Assembly: GCA_024743095.1 (NCBI GenBank)
Contig: JANSXF010000006.1
Coordinates: 1-64,000 of the forward strand
Length of the DNA stretch: 64,000 nt
Reading direction: 5' to 3'
Source of the DNA: Flavobacteriaceae bacterium
Lineage (GTDB): Bacteria > Bacteroidota > Bacteroidia > Flavobacteriales > Flavobacteriaceae
Position numbers and translations under genes: made by a program. Numbering within the stretch: the first letter of the stretch is position 1; each line of letters begins with the position of its first letter. Shown one piece after another: positions 9,483-18,663 of this stretch. The notes beneath the pieces are model-generated. The model ran no database searches. It was not told the origin of the DNA and was given only the letters and a program-made list of their open reading frames with translations.

Positions 9483-12400
9483 TTATTGGTCCTTGTTGCT
9501 TTTCAATTGGAAAGAGAGTAAGGGGCCATCGTTCTGGGCAGCTAAAATTAGGGGATGGCCCGAGGCCGTTTCTATTAACCCCAAGGCCCTTCCCTCACCT
9601 CCCACGTAAAAACCTGAATCCTGAATGGATTGTGGCACAAAACCCTTGTTCTTGCCCAATAACAAGAGCCCTTTAAAGGCATCCAGATAGCCTACGAAAG
9701 GATGTTGGTCTTTGGAGTTGCCCGACAGTAGGATGTCCATATTGCCGTCAAGGTCAAAATCTGAAACTAAAATCCCGTTCACGGGGGCCAATTGGGCTTC
9801 GTTTGGTAATGGGTGTATCATGTAACTCCCGCCAACATTTTCTATCCATGAGGTTGCAAACGTATTAATAACGGTTTTTTGTGCCTTGGAGGTATTCGGT
9901 ACAACTTCTTCCCAATCGGAACCTGCATAACTTTTGTAGTCCTGGAACCTTTTCTTATAGGGCAGTAGCCGATCCAAAAGGTCATTCCTAAAGTGGAGAG
10001 GGACATGTTTGCCCTCTAGGTAATGTGAAATCAAACGGTCTTGGGTTCCGTTTTGATCAAAATCGTACTCATGTAACGTTAGAGGGTGTTCCACAGAGGA
10101 ACGATAAAGGGAATTGAGTCCTTGGTTACCCGCAACAAGGTCGAGGTCCCCATCACCATCCAGATCAGCAAATGCCATTTGGTTCCACCATCCAACCGTG
10201 TTGGCCAATCCTACATCTTGAGTGATATCATGCAATCGACCTGTATCGTTTTTAAAAAGTGTTATGGGAAGCCATTCCCCACATACCCACAGATCGGGAT
10301 ATCCATCACCATCCATATCTGCCCAATGGGCATCGGTAACAATCCCCAACTTTTTTAATTGTGGGGCCAATAGGTCTGTGGCATCCACGAAATTTCCCCC
10401 TTGGTTTTCCAATAAAAAGCTTTGTGAACCACCATACGAAGTACCTTCAACATGGGCACCCACAAAAAGATCCAGGTCACCATCTTGGTCAAAGTCAGCA
10501 GCAGTTACAGTTGATGTACTATAAGGCATTTTAGGTAATAGGTCGGTGCGGTCCGAAAAGAACCCATTTCCATCGTTCAAGTACAGCCTATCTTGATAAT
10601 TTATTGGTTTTATGGAATCTTCTGTGCTTCCACTTGTCACATACAAATCCAAATCCCCGTCCCCGTCAGCATCAAAAAAAGTGGCACCCAAATCTTCACT
10701 CGCAGCCCCGGTAGGCAGTGTTCTGCCATTTTCAAAGCCACCATCCCTTTTTTGAATGAATAGCATACCGGCTGTGTCTTTGGCTCCTCCTATAAAGAAG
10801 TCATCCAGACCATCGTTGTTGACATCCCCTACACAGATATCAGGCCCTTTACGGGAATAGCCATGTGGAAGTATGGATATTTGATCGAAATCACAAAAGT
10901 AGGTTTCCTTGTGCCTGTGGTCCACCAACTTGGTTGCCTCAAAGAGAGCTTTCTTTTTTTGGTGCGTTAGGTCCTTTGTACTTTCAACAATAGTATGTTC
11001 AATTTCCATAATCTGATTAGGTTCCACCTGATGTGCCCATTGCTGATTTCCATCTGGCCATTCCACCAAAAGGGAGTCCACTTTTTTTTCGGCAAGCCCG
11101 AAATGCAAAATGGGTTCTACCGAGGACTGGAAGCCACGTACGGGATACAGCTCTTGGTATTGTATTTGGCCTTGTTGATAGATGGTGACTTTACTTCCCA
11201 GGCCATTGGTATTCGGGGATTTTCCTTTTAGTTTGATTCTCAAAAATCCATTGCCCGATTCCTTTGGCAATGTATTTTCGTAGATAAAGGCCTCATCATA
11301 CGAATTGTTGACCACATAATCAAGGTCGCCATCATTGTCCAGATCGGCAACGGCGGCCCCATGCGAAAAACTGTTTTGAACAAAGCCCCAGGGAGTGGAA
11401 ACATCCTCAAAAGAGAGATCTCCTTTGTTTCTATAGGCAAAATTGGGCAGATATGCACCATCGATGTTCTCCAGTTCCTTAGCCAACTCCATTAACAGAC
11501 CATCGTTCAATGAAGATCCTTTGAGCACTTTGTTGGCCTTGAACGAGGTAAAATCCATGTTGGTAATGTCCCTAGGGTATCCATTGGTTATCAAAAGATC
11601 TTTCAATCCATCATTATCAATATCCACTAAAAGTGGGCTCCAACTCCAATCTGTACTTTCGATTCCGGCAAAATGCCCAATCTCACTAAAGGGCAACTGT
11701 TCTTGTTGAAATAAACCGCGATTGAGTTGCAATGAATTTCTCATGAACTGGGGGGAATACCCATAATCAAGTTCTGATTGAAACCTATTGTGGTTGATGG
11801 AACCGATCATCTGAGCACGTCTTTTTTGATCAGGCGGCAACATGTCCACGGCAACGATATCCAAATGTCCATCGTTGTTGTAATCGGCCACATCACATCC
11901 CATGGACGAGTAGCTGGTGTGTCCGAAGACATCCGATGCTATATCGGTAAAAGTACCATCGCCATTATTTTGGTACAAGAGGTCGTTGGAGAGGTAATCG
12001 TTGGATACATAAATATCGGGCCATCCATCTTGGTTGACATCACCAATGGATACTCCAAGGCCATAACCTTCCTTCAATATTCCGGCTTCTTCGGAAATAT
12101 GGGTAAAGTGCCCTTCATCATTTCGGTACAGCCTGTCCGTATTGAGCATTTGGCCCTGGTTGCGCTTGGGCCTGATAACATTTGGTCCCGTGCGATCGGT
12201 CATATTGTTCAATAAATAGACATCCAGATCACCATCACGATCAAAATCAAAAAAAGTAGCCTGTGTGGTATGTGCATCATCATCAAGTCCATAAGCTGCA
12301 GCTTCTTCCGTAAAGGAGTTATTTCTTTGATTGATATATAACATGTTCTTCCGCTGTTCCTGCCCATAAGGTCCTGAAAAGGAAAGATAGATATCCAACA

Positions 12401-12791
12401 GTCCATCGCCATTGATATCCACCATCGTGGCTCCTGCCCCCCATTTTCCCCTGGTGTCGATTCCTGAAACGGCCGTGATATCCTCAAACTTAAAATTGCC
12501 CTTGTTCAAATAGAGCTTGCCAGGAACCATGTTCCCCGAGAAATAAATATCCGGCAGTCCATCATTATTGATATCGCCAATGGCAACGCCGGCGCCGTTA
12601 TAAAAATATTCAAAGCTGATGACGTTCAATTTGGTGTTTGGGTACAGCGTATTGGAAAAATTGATCCCAGTTGACTCTGGTGGATGCAAAAGGAACTGGT
12701 ACTCGGTCTCAGCCTTCTTCTTGTTTTCTACGGAACAGCCCAATACAAACAACAAAAGGGAAGCGGTCCATAAAAAGCCGTATTTTTCCAT
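9483..12791 (-). CDS. FG-GAP/VCBS-repeat CRTAC1-type lipoprotein with ASPIC-UnbV domain
   Basis: A very large (1102-residue) surface or periplasmic protein. The signal ends in the lipobox LGCS. Many FG-GAP/VCBS calcium-binding blades follow, each with the DxDxDGxxD pattern (for example DINNDGLPDIYFSGN and DFDRDGDLDVYLLNN), enough for a seven-bladed beta-propeller in each half. Near residue 520-610 lies an ASPIC/UnbV module (LRIKLKGKSPNTNGLGSKV, then VRGFQSSVEPILHFGL and VEWPDGNQQ), between two propeller halves. Proteins of this kind are common next to SusC/D systems in Bacteroidota and are thought to bind glycans or other ligands. The gene is convergent with the small lipoprotein gene, so it may be controlled separately from the SusC/D operon. 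Confidence 0.9.
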   Translation of the reverse strand: MEKYGFLWTASLLLFVLGCSVENKKKAETEYQFLLHPPESTGINFSNTLYPNTKLNVISFEYFYNGAGVAIGDINNDGLPDIYFSGNMVPGKLYLNKGNFKFEDITAVSGIDTRGKWGAGATMVDINGDGLLDIYLSFSGPYGQEQRKNMLYINQRNNSFTEEAAAYGLDDDAHTTQATFFDFDRDGDLDVYLLNNMTDRTGPNVIRPKRNQGQMLNTDRLYRNDEGHFTHISEEAGILKEGYGLGVSIGDVNQDGWPDIYVSNDYLSNDLLYQNNGDGTFTDIASDVFGHTSYSSMGCDVADYNNDGHLDIVAVDMLPPDQKRRAQMIGSINHNRFQSELDYGYSPQFMRNSLQLNRGLFQQEQLPFSEIGHFAGIESTDWSWSPLLVDIDNDGLKDLLITNGYPRDITNMDFTSFKANKVLKGSSLNDGLLMELAKELENIDGAYLPNFAYRNKGDLSFEDVSTPWGFVQNSFSHGAAVADLDNDGDLDYVVNNSYDEAFIYENTLPKESGNGFLRIKLKGKSPNTNGLGSKVTIYQQGQIQYQELYPVRGFQSSVEPILHFGLAEKKVDSLLVEWPDGNQQWAHQVEPNQIMEIEHTIVESTKDLTHQKKKALFEATKLVDHRHKETYFCDFDQISILPHGYSRKGPDICVGDVNNDGLDDFFIGGAKDTAGMLFIQKRDGGFENGRTLPTGAASEDLGATFFDADGDGDLDLYVTSGSTEDSIKPINYQDRLYLNDGNGFFSDRTDLLPKMPYSTSTVTAADFDQDGDLDLFVGAHVEGTSYGGSQSFLLENQGGNFVDATDLLAPQLKKLGIVTDAHWADMDGDGYPDLWVCGEWLPITLFKNDTGRLHDITQDVGLANTVGWWNQMAFADLDGDGDLDLVAGNQGLNSLYRSSVEHPLTLHEYDFDQNGTQDRLISHYLEGKHVPLHFRNDLLDRLLPYKKRFQDYKSYAGSDWEEVVPNTSKAQKTVINTFATSWIENVGGSYMIHPLPNEAQLAPVNGILVSDFDLDGNMDILLSGNSKDQHPFVGYLDAFKGLLLLGKNKGFVPQSIQDSGFYVGGEGRALGLIETASGHPLILAAQNDGPLLSFQLKSNKDQ

Positions 12792-13058
12792 GCCATGAGT
12801 ACCAAAAGAAATTGATTGTAAATCTAGGAAACGTACAAAAGCTTTTATTTAGCTTAACGTTAAATCTCAGAACAAATTTAATTCCCTTGAATCCATACGG
12901 AAAACGTTTGATTAATACGATTTTTATATCACGGGAACGTTTTTAAAATGTTCTGGATTCTTTGGGGTCCGACCCAGTCCATCGTCCAGTTTTTCAAGGA
13001 AGTCACGGGATTGTTCCATCTAAAAGAAGGAAAGTTGGAACTGGCCGAAGAGAGGGTT

Positions 13059-13109
13059 CTACATCTCTGTGCCATAATCGACCTTTACAGCCGTTACGTG
13101 TTCGGCTTC
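13059..13109 (+). pseudogene. Inverted fragment of IS3 OrfB core
   Basis: On the plus strand, opposite to OrfA, the codons read LHLCAIIDLYSRYVFGF. This matches the strand after the first catalytic Asp in IS3 OrfB. The match stops at 13109, where the stub of the minus-strand OrfB begins. Confidence 0.6.
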
Positions 13110-13208
13110 GGCCCCGTGGTGGATATCCAACAGCTCGCACTGGCGCACCACGCTCAACCCGGACTTTTTGGACACCAGGTCCCTGCGTTCTTTTTTGGAC
13201 TTACTCAT
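13059..13208 (-). pseudogene. Truncated IS3 OrfB (transposase catalytic subunit), N-terminal stub
   Basis: OrfB begins at 13208 with MSKSKKERRDLVSKKSGLS and VVRQCELLDIH, the typical start of IS3 OrfB. After the residues LLDIH (near 13115) the sequence leaves the family, and a stop follows at codon 50. The DDE catalytic core is absent in this orientation. Confidence 0.75.
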
Positions 13209-13480
13209 GAGGAGGCCTTCTTTAAAAAATCGTTCTCGACCTTGAGCTGCCCTATCGTTTTCAACAGCCGCTCCTCCTTTTCCTCGGCCTCGGTCTTGGC
13301 GTCCTTCGCCTTCTTGGAGAAGACCTCCTCCCCATTCTTCAAAAACTGTGACTTCCAGTTGGTGATCTGTGTGGGGTGGATATCGTACTTCCTCCCCAGT
13401 TCCTGGATCGTGGAACGCTCCGAAAGGGCCTCCAGGACCACTTTGAACTTAAACTTCGATATGTGTTTTCTTCTGCTCAT
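13205..13480 (-). CDS. IS3-family transposase OrfA
   Basis: A 91-residue protein with the standard OrfA layout: a basic N-terminus, a helix-turn-helix (ERSTIQELGRKYDIHPTQI, then TNWKSQFL) that recognises the IS ends, and a C-terminal leucine-zipper-like coiled coil (EEKEERLLKTIGQLKVENDFLKK). Full length for the family. Its stop codon overlaps the OrfB start by the sequence ATGA, the normal IS3 arrangement. Because OrfB is destroyed, this copy cannot transpose by itself. Confidence 0.85.
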   Translation of the reverse strand: MSRRKHISKFKFKVVLEALSERSTIQELGRKYDIHPTQITNWKSQFLKNGEEVFSKKAKDAKTEAEEKEERLLKTIGQLKVENDFLKKASS

Positions 13481-13679
13481 CTGACAGTGAATTTAAGGTT
13501 AAAAATCTAACTTAACTCTCTGTTCTAATTTTGGGGGGAATTATAATAGAGGCCTATGCCCAATGTTATGGCAAAAAACGTAATTATGATAGCATAATCC
13601 AGCAGTTGTAATGTAATCATGATTATGGTATGGAAAGGTTGGAAAAAGGAAATAGTTATTTTCCGTATTGCAAAAGAAT

Positions 13680-13701
13680 GGGCAGGGATTGCTCCCTGCC
13701 C
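13680..13701 (-). terminator. Hairpin terminator of the catabolic operon
   Basis: A perfect nine-base-pair inverted repeat (GGGCAGGGA / TCCCTGCCC, four-base loop). In the minus direction it is followed by a moderately T-rich stretch. It lies about 100 bases past the last gene of the 13-gene operon. Confidence 0.65.
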
Positions 13702-13798
13702 GCCTTCATCAACTAACTCAACAACTAAAAACTAACTATTCAAAACTAGGGTCTGATGCCTCTCTATGTTATTGGCATCAAAACCAAGCAATCTGTTC

Positions 13799-14647
13799 TT
13801 ATGCGTTTTGGCAAATTTGTTTCTGTCTACCCAAATGTTCAACTTCAAGCTCGACAATATCATCCAACCTCAGGTATACCTGAGGCTTCTGGCCCATGCC
13901 AACACCTGGGGGAGTCCCTGTAAGAATCAGGTCGCCCTCTTCCAAGGTCATGAACTGGGACAGGTAATGAACAATGAAATGGACGGAAAAAACCATGTTG
14001 TCGGTATTGCCCGATTGCATAAGCTGGCCATTTACCCGAAGTTTCATATCCAGGTCTTGGGGATTTTCAATGTGGTCCGCATCCAACAAAAAGGGTCCTA
14101 TGGGCGTAAAATTGTCAGATGATTTGCCCTTTGTCCATTGGCCACCTCTTTCCAATTGGAAAGCCCTTTCAGAAACATCGTTGGCCAAACAATACCCTGC
14201 AATACACTCCTTGGATGCCTCTATCGAATCCAAATATCTGGCGTTTTTACCAATGACCACTCCCAGTTCCACCTCCCAGTCGGTCTTTTCACTTCCCCTG
14301 GGGATTAAAATGGGGTCGTAGGGCCCGACCACGGTATTGCTCCCCTTTTGAAAGATAATTGGCTCTGTAGGAATCGGCATCCCAGCCTCTTTGGCGTGGT
14401 CCGAGTAATTCAATCCTATGCACATCACCTTTCCCGGCCTTGCAATTGGGGCTCCCCATCGTTCTTCTTCCCCTACCAATGGTAAATCTTCTCCTCTGGA
14501 GATCAATTCCTTCACCTGGGTAGGGCCATCGGCCGCAAAAAAATCCCGATCAAAATCCTTAAAGTAAGCCGATAGGCTGTATCGTTTATCATTTATCAAA
14601 ACTCCTGGCTTCTCCATTCCCGTCTTCCCGTATCGTATCAATTTCAT
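13799..14647 (-). CDS. Fumarylacetoacetate hydrolase-family protein
   Basis: A 282-residue cytoplasmic enzyme of the FAH fold, which hydrolyses or hydrates diketo or 2-keto-3-deoxy acids in a Mg2+-dependent way. The start at 14647 (MKLIRYGKTG) is the family start; the frame is open further upstream but that part does not look coding. Motifs: KVMCIGLNYSDHAKEAG, the metal ligands of EVELGVVIG, ANDVSER, GPFLL and the C-terminal LTGTPPGVGMG. In non-phosphorylative L-fucose and L-rhamnose degradation, a protein of this type cleaves the 2,4-diketo-3-deoxy acid. That role fits the dehydratase and SDR in this operon but is an inference. It is the last gene of the operon, 78 bases after the Gfo/Idh gene and before a terminator. 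The coding sequence holds an 18-base perfect palindrome at 13868-13885. Confidence 0.88.
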   Translation of the reverse strand: MKLIRYGKTGMEKPGVLINDKRYSLSAYFKDFDRDFFAADGPTQVKELISRGEDLPLVGEEERWGAPIARPGKVMCIGLNYSDHAKEAGMPIPTEPIIFQKGSNTVVGPYDPILIPRGSEKTDWEVELGVVIGKNARYLDSIEASKECIAGYCLANDVSERAFQLERGGQWTKGKSSDNFTPIGPFLLDADHIENPQDLDMKLRVNGQLMQSGNTDNMVFSVHFIVHYLSQFMTLEEGDLILTGTPPGVGMGQKPQVYLRLDDIVELEVEHLGRQKQICQNA

Positions 14648-14725
14648 GTTGAATATATTTTGTTGTTTAAAAAATAATAGCGTTCCCGTCGCACGATCAT
14701 TGTCCGTGCCAATCAAAGGATTTCT

Positions 14726-16153
14726 TTAAAAATCCCGATAATCCCCTGACAAGTATTGGTTGGCCTTTTCTTCCTTGAACCGTGCTGCTTCCGCATCCCA
14801 ATGCAGGGTCTCACCAGGAAAACGGCCAGCAATGGTGCCCAGCAAAATGGTCTCGGTCAACCGTGCCCCATAATCGAAAGGTGCCGTAGTGGTGGCCTTG
14901 CCCAAGCAGGCATCCACAAACTGGTGGTAATGCTTTGGACCTTCGGTGTCGTAGTTCCGGATGGGCTCGCCCATATTGTTGACCGCCGATACCTTGGCAA
15001 TCTCCCTGGAGATGTCCACATACTTGCCCTTCACGATCTTTTTGGGCAACTGCATGAAGTGGGGAAGCAACAACCTGCCTTTTTCACCAACGAACATGGC
15101 ACCCTGCTCTGGCAGTTCGCCCTCTCCGGCCACCTTGGCATCGAGCGACATCTTATCGGCTACACTCTCCTCTTTTTTCGGTTTTGTGTCCACTGTATTT
15201 TTAGCTCCGGGCAAAACCAGATCTTCATGCATATCAGGAACACCGGGGCCATCATACCAAATCCACTTAAAGGATTTTGAGGTATAAGGAGTAGTTGGAA
15301 ATTCATAAGTAACCACATTGTTTTCCGGGTAGCTGAATCCGTTGGAGGGCCTACTTTGTGTGGTTATGGTGGTCGGCACGTCCAGTTGCAGGGCATTGTA
15401 GGGGGTGTCGAAGATATGGACCCCCATGTCGCCCAAGGTGCCGCAACCGCAGTCCATCAATTTTCTCCAATTGCCCGGATGGTACATGTCCTCTTTATAG
15501 GGTCTTTCCTTGGAAGTTCCCAGCCAAAGGTCCCAGTCCAATTGCGCAGGGACGGTGTCCTCCCCTTCAGGAAGTGGGCCATCATATCCCCAGTTCTTGG
15601 GCGACCAAGCATGCACGGTGTGCACCTTTCCGATGATTCCCGATTGGATCAGCAAGGTGGCCAGTTTGTAATCGTAAAAGGAGTGTACCTGGATGCCCAT
15701 CTGGGTGACCAGTCCCTTTTCGGCCGCCATCCTTTTCATTTCCCGTGACTCGGACACATAGTGGGTCAACGGTTTTTGGCAGTATACGGGCTTGTCCATC
15801 CCCATGGCCATCATCGAGGCCGGGGCATGGGTATGATCTGGTGTGGAGACCACCACGGCATCGATCTCGTCCTTCATTTCCTCCAACATGGGACGATAGT
15901 CGAAAAAGACCCGGGCTCCGGGGTGCATCTTGTGCGCCGCCGAAAGGTTCACGGCATCCACGTCGCACAGGGCCACTACATCCACCGCGGTATGCGATGA
16001 GATGGCCTTGAGGTCCTCCATGCCCATGTTGCCCACACCGATATGGGCCGTTCTCAGTCTTTCCTTTGGGAAACCTGCTTTTAAAATAGAAGGTGCCAAC
16101 ATGACCCCTAGGGCTCCCACACTGCTTTTTTTGATGAATTCTCTTTTGTCCAT
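14726..16153 (-). CDS. Gfo/Idh/MocA oxidoreductase, exported
   Basis: A 475-residue NAD(P)-type sugar oxidoreductase. The N-terminus (MDKREFIKKSSVGALGVMLA) resembles a Tat-type signal with KK in place of RR. Exported Gfo/Idh proteins of Bacteroidota often look like this, with the cofactor loaded before export. The Rossmann motif is HIGVGNMGMEDL and the substrate-side lysine is in CQKPLTHY, where many relatives have EKP. Length is that of the long, exported (GH109-like) branch. It sits 16 bases after the DUF1080 gene. Work on Bacteroides showed that such oxidoreductases make 3-keto-glycosides that DUF1080 proteins then split. A similar periplasmic oxidation-cleavage step is a reasonable inference here. 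Confidence 0.9.
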   Translation of the reverse strand: MDKREFIKKSSVGALGVMLAPSILKAGFPKERLRTAHIGVGNMGMEDLKAISSHTAVDVVALCDVDAVNLSAAHKMHPGARVFFDYRPMLEEMKDEIDAVVVSTPDHTHAPASMMAMGMDKPVYCQKPLTHYVSESREMKRMAAEKGLVTQMGIQVHSFYDYKLATLLIQSGIIGKVHTVHAWSPKNWGYDGPLPEGEDTVPAQLDWDLWLGTSKERPYKEDMYHPGNWRKLMDCGCGTLGDMGVHIFDTPYNALQLDVPTTITTQSRPSNGFSYPENNVVTYEFPTTPYTSKSFKWIWYDGPGVPDMHEDLVLPGAKNTVDTKPKKEESVADKMSLDAKVAGEGELPEQGAMFVGEKGRLLLPHFMQLPKKIVKGKYVDISREIAKVSAVNNMGEPIRNYDTEGPKHYHQFVDACLGKATTTAPFDYGARLTETILLGTIAGRFPGETLHWDAEAARFKEEKANQYLSGDYRDF

Positions 16154-16169
16154 GGTTAGGTATTGGAGG

Positions 16170-16979
16170 TTATAGTTTCTTGATCTTGATGTTGCGGAAC
16201 CAGATGGGACTAGAATGGTCCTGCAGGGCGATGTAGCCCGTTTTGAATTTTCCGTAATCCGGGGCGTTGTCCCATTTTCCTGAAGCCTTTTTGGTATTCC
16301 ATTCTTCGGACCAAGGCACGAACTCCAAGAGTTTCTTGCCGTTGAGCCAGTGCTCCACCTTTTCGGGGGTGAACACGATCTTGGATGAATTCCATTCCCC
16401 TACGGGATTCAACTGTTTCTGCGATTCGTCCGCCACGTGCATGGCATAGTCGGCACCGGTCCTCTGCCAGTCCTGAAGCAGTTCGGGGTGCTCGGCACCA
16501 AATTGCGAGTTGTATCCGGTAAGGTCGTGTATCCTGGCATAGTTCTCGTCGTCGATCAACTGGTATTCCGGGGCCACCACTGGTGGGCCTTCATAACCTT
16601 CTTTCACATGGTAGAAGATACCGCTGTTGGCCCCCTCGGGAATCTTCCACTCCAGATAGAGCTCGAAATTGTCGAACTCCTCGGCACCATATATGATGTC
16701 CTTTCCACCTTTATAATCCTGTTCCATGCCCAGTTCGGTATCAAAGGTCAAAATGCTGTCCTTGATGGTCCAACCGGGGGGCAGGGAATCCATGTTGTAC
16801 CCCCTCCAGCCCTCAAGGTTGCTGCCATCGAAGAGATAGGTCCATTCGGATTTCTTCCCTTCAGGTTGGGCGGTTGTTGTTTCTTCCGTTTGTTTCGATT
16901 GTTTCTTGCAAGCGATGAACAATGCCGTCCCTACTAAAAGTGTGAAGACACTCAGCAATTTTCTTTGATTGGTTCTCAT
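16170..16979 (-). CDS. DUF1080 (3-keto-disaccharide hydrolase-type) lipoprotein
   Basis: A 269-residue lipoprotein with signal and lipobox (ALFIACKK). The mature domain, from about residue 45, is a concanavalin-like beta-sandwich of the DUF1080/3-keto-disaccharide hydrolase family. Its typical elements are WTYLFDGSNLEGWRGYN, EFDNFELYLEWKIP, ANSGIFYHVKEG, the central PVVAPEYQLIDDEN and the end GYIALQDHSSPIWFRNIKIK. Members with known activity split 3-keto-glucosides. It lies between the exported Gfo/Idh gene and the PQQ dehydrogenase gene, so a periplasmic oxidise-then-cleave module is likely. Substrate unknown. Confidence 0.9.
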   Translation of the reverse strand: MRTNQRKLLSVFTLLVGTALFIACKKQSKQTEETTTAQPEGKKSEWTYLFDGSNLEGWRGYNMDSLPPGWTIKDSILTFDTELGMEQDYKGGKDIIYGAEEFDNFELYLEWKIPEGANSGIFYHVKEGYEGPPVVAPEYQLIDDENYARIHDLTGYNSQFGAEHPELLQDWQRTGADYAMHVADESQKQLNPVGEWNSSKIVFTPEKVEHWLNGKKLLEFVPWSEEWNTKKASGKWDNAPDYGKFKTGYIALQDHSSPIWFRNIKIKKL

Positions 16980-17036
16980 TTATGAATTTGAATTATGATT
17001 GTATAAAGTTTTAGATTTTATCGCGTCCCCTTTCTG

Positions 17037-18644
17037 TTATTTTTCAGCATACGCTGTCCTTGCCTTCAATACCTCGTCAGCAGTGATTTTTCCTTCTCCC
17101 TCAGTAAATTCACCTTTGATGAAAGTCAGGATGTCGGCAATATCCCCATCTGATAAAAAGGCAAATGATGGCATAGCTTCCCCGTATCCATCCGTAGCAC
17201 CTTTGGCCGACCTTGCGGCTCCTCCCAGCGTAAATCGGATCAATCCCTCATTCGTGCCATTCACAATGTCTGAGCCCATCAATGGTGGAAAGGAATTTTC
17301 GACCCCTTTTCCATCGGTTTTGTGACAAGCGGCACAATACATATTGTAGCTTTTTTTGCCTGCTGTATCGGCCATTTTCACTTCTTCCCCGCTTTCTTTT
17401 CCTTTGGAAACCTGTTTGAGCACTGCTGCATTAGCAGTATCCCCAACTCTGAAGATGCGTATGATCCTATCGTCCGTTTCTTTTGGAAAGCCCTCTTTAG
17501 GATTCCAATCCTGATTGCTCGTAGAGATGTAAACATCTCCCTTGGGGGAAACACAGAGGTCCCTGATCCTTCCCAATATAGTATCAAACAAGATGGTTTC
17601 AGATAGTATGGAGTCCCCTGTACCGTTCAGTTTCAACACCCGAAGATCACTCTCTTTCAAGGTAACGAGCAGCAATGCATTGTTCCATTCAGGAATGGAT
17701 CTTGAAGCGTAATAATCGATTCCTGCCGGGGCTATGGTCGGGGTCCAGGCCTTCATGGGTTCCACTACAGCGGAATCTTTGCAAAAGGATGGGTTTCCCG
17801 TGACATCATTGCAATATCCACTGACTGTCGGCCATCCATAATTACGTCCCTTTTGCATGAGGTTTACCTCGTCATCCGTGGCATCCCCATGTTCGGAGGT
17901 GTACAAGAGTCCATTGGCCCCGTAGGCCATTCCCTGTACATTGCGCTGTCCCCATGACCACACTGGACTGTTGGGAAAGGGATTGTCATCGGGAATGGAA
18001 CCATCCAAGTTGAAGCGCAATATCTTTCCGTTCAATGATTTCACATTCTGGGCATTGTCCACATCCGGTCCAATGTCACCCGTGGCCCACATCAGCTTTT
18101 TATCTGGGGAAATGGTCAACCGTGTGCCATTGTGTGCAGTATGTCCGGGAATCTCCAATATCGTTTCAGGATTGGTCAGTGTATCATTGGCATATTCATA
18201 TCGCATCAATCTTGAGGTGATTGTTTCTTCTTTTTGGGTGGTGTAGTTCAAAAAGACATAAGGTGATTCCTTAAAATCGGGATGAATCGCCAATCCCAAT
18301 AATCCTGTGGTCCGTTTCCTGAACACATCCTGTATTTCCAATAAAACATGGACTTGTCCTGTATTCGGATCCAAACGGCTTACACGTCCACCCTGTTCGG
18401 TGAACCAAATGTTATCATCGGGTCCCCATGTAATCTCCCAAGGCACATCCAGATTTTCAGCCACCGTACTTCTACCGATAATGGTCGAGTCGAGGGCAAT
18501 CCACTCTTCTATCAGGTTTCCCGAAGAATCGTGGAAAATGTCCGCCGTTTCACTCTTTTCTTTATCTGTTTTGCACCCCATAATGAGTAGACACCCTAGG
18601 AGATACAGCACATGTTTTTGATATCCTTTCTTCATTTCTTCCAA
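17037..18644 (-). CDS. PQQ-dependent sugar dehydrogenase fused to cytochrome c
   Basis: A 535-residue lipoprotein (lipobox LIMGC). Residues 50-400 form the soluble-glucose-dehydrogenase-type beta-propeller: DVPWEITWGPDDNIWFTE, the catalytic region HTAHNGTRL, WSWGQRNVQGMAY, and the PQQ/Ca2+ segment SEHGDATDDEVN. A C-terminal cytochrome c domain carries the haem site CAACH and a distal Met in GEAMPSF. The fusion lets electrons from aldose oxidation leave through its own haem to the respiratory chain. The product should be a lactone or sugar acid, which suits the lactonase and sugar-acid dehydratase encoded nearby. A second Met at 18635 is an equally good start. Confidence 0.9.
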   Translation of the reverse strand: MEEMKKGYQKHVLYLLGCLLIMGCKTDKEKSETADIFHDSSGNLIEEWIALDSTIIGRSTVAENLDVPWEITWGPDDNIWFTEQGGRVSRLDPNTGQVHVLLEIQDVFRKRTTGLLGLAIHPDFKESPYVFLNYTTQKEETITSRLMRYEYANDTLTNPETILEIPGHTAHNGTRLTISPDKKLMWATGDIGPDVDNAQNVKSLNGKILRFNLDGSIPDDNPFPNSPVWSWGQRNVQGMAYGANGLLYTSEHGDATDDEVNLMQKGRNYGWPTVSGYCNDVTGNPSFCKDSAVVEPMKAWTPTIAPAGIDYYASRSIPEWNNALLLVTLKESDLRVLKLNGTGDSILSETILFDTILGRIRDLCVSPKGDVYISTSNQDWNPKEGFPKETDDRIIRIFRVGDTANAAVLKQVSKGKESGEEVKMADTAGKKSYNMYCAACHKTDGKGVENSFPPLMGSDIVNGTNEGLIRFTLGGAARSAKGATDGYGEAMPSFAFLSDGDIADILTFIKGEFTEGEGKITADEVLKARTAYAEK

Positions 18645-18663
18645 TTGGTTTTCCTCATAATTT

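Larger units (their letters stand above)
12946..13545. mobile_element. Rearranged IS3-family insertion sequence remnant
   Basis: The segment holds an intact OrfA on the minus strand, the first 30 or so codons of OrfB after it, and a short OrfB core piece in the opposite orientation. The element is therefore broken by deletion plus inversion, or is two overlapping remnants. The right end may be near 13545, after the run of Gs that precedes OrfA. I could not fix terminal inverted repeats or a target duplication. It lies exactly between the FG-GAP gene and the terminator of the large catabolic operon. Confidence 0.75.

Noticed and set aside
12903-12948. Two AACGTTT words before the FG-GAP gene as a LacI-type operator
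   Set aside because: Short, imperfect and without a LacI-family gene in the window.
15582-16011. Long open frames on both strands over the exported Gfo/Idh gene
   Set aside because: They are Arg/Pro-rich shadows of a GC-rich coding segment with clear family motifs in the minus-strand frame.
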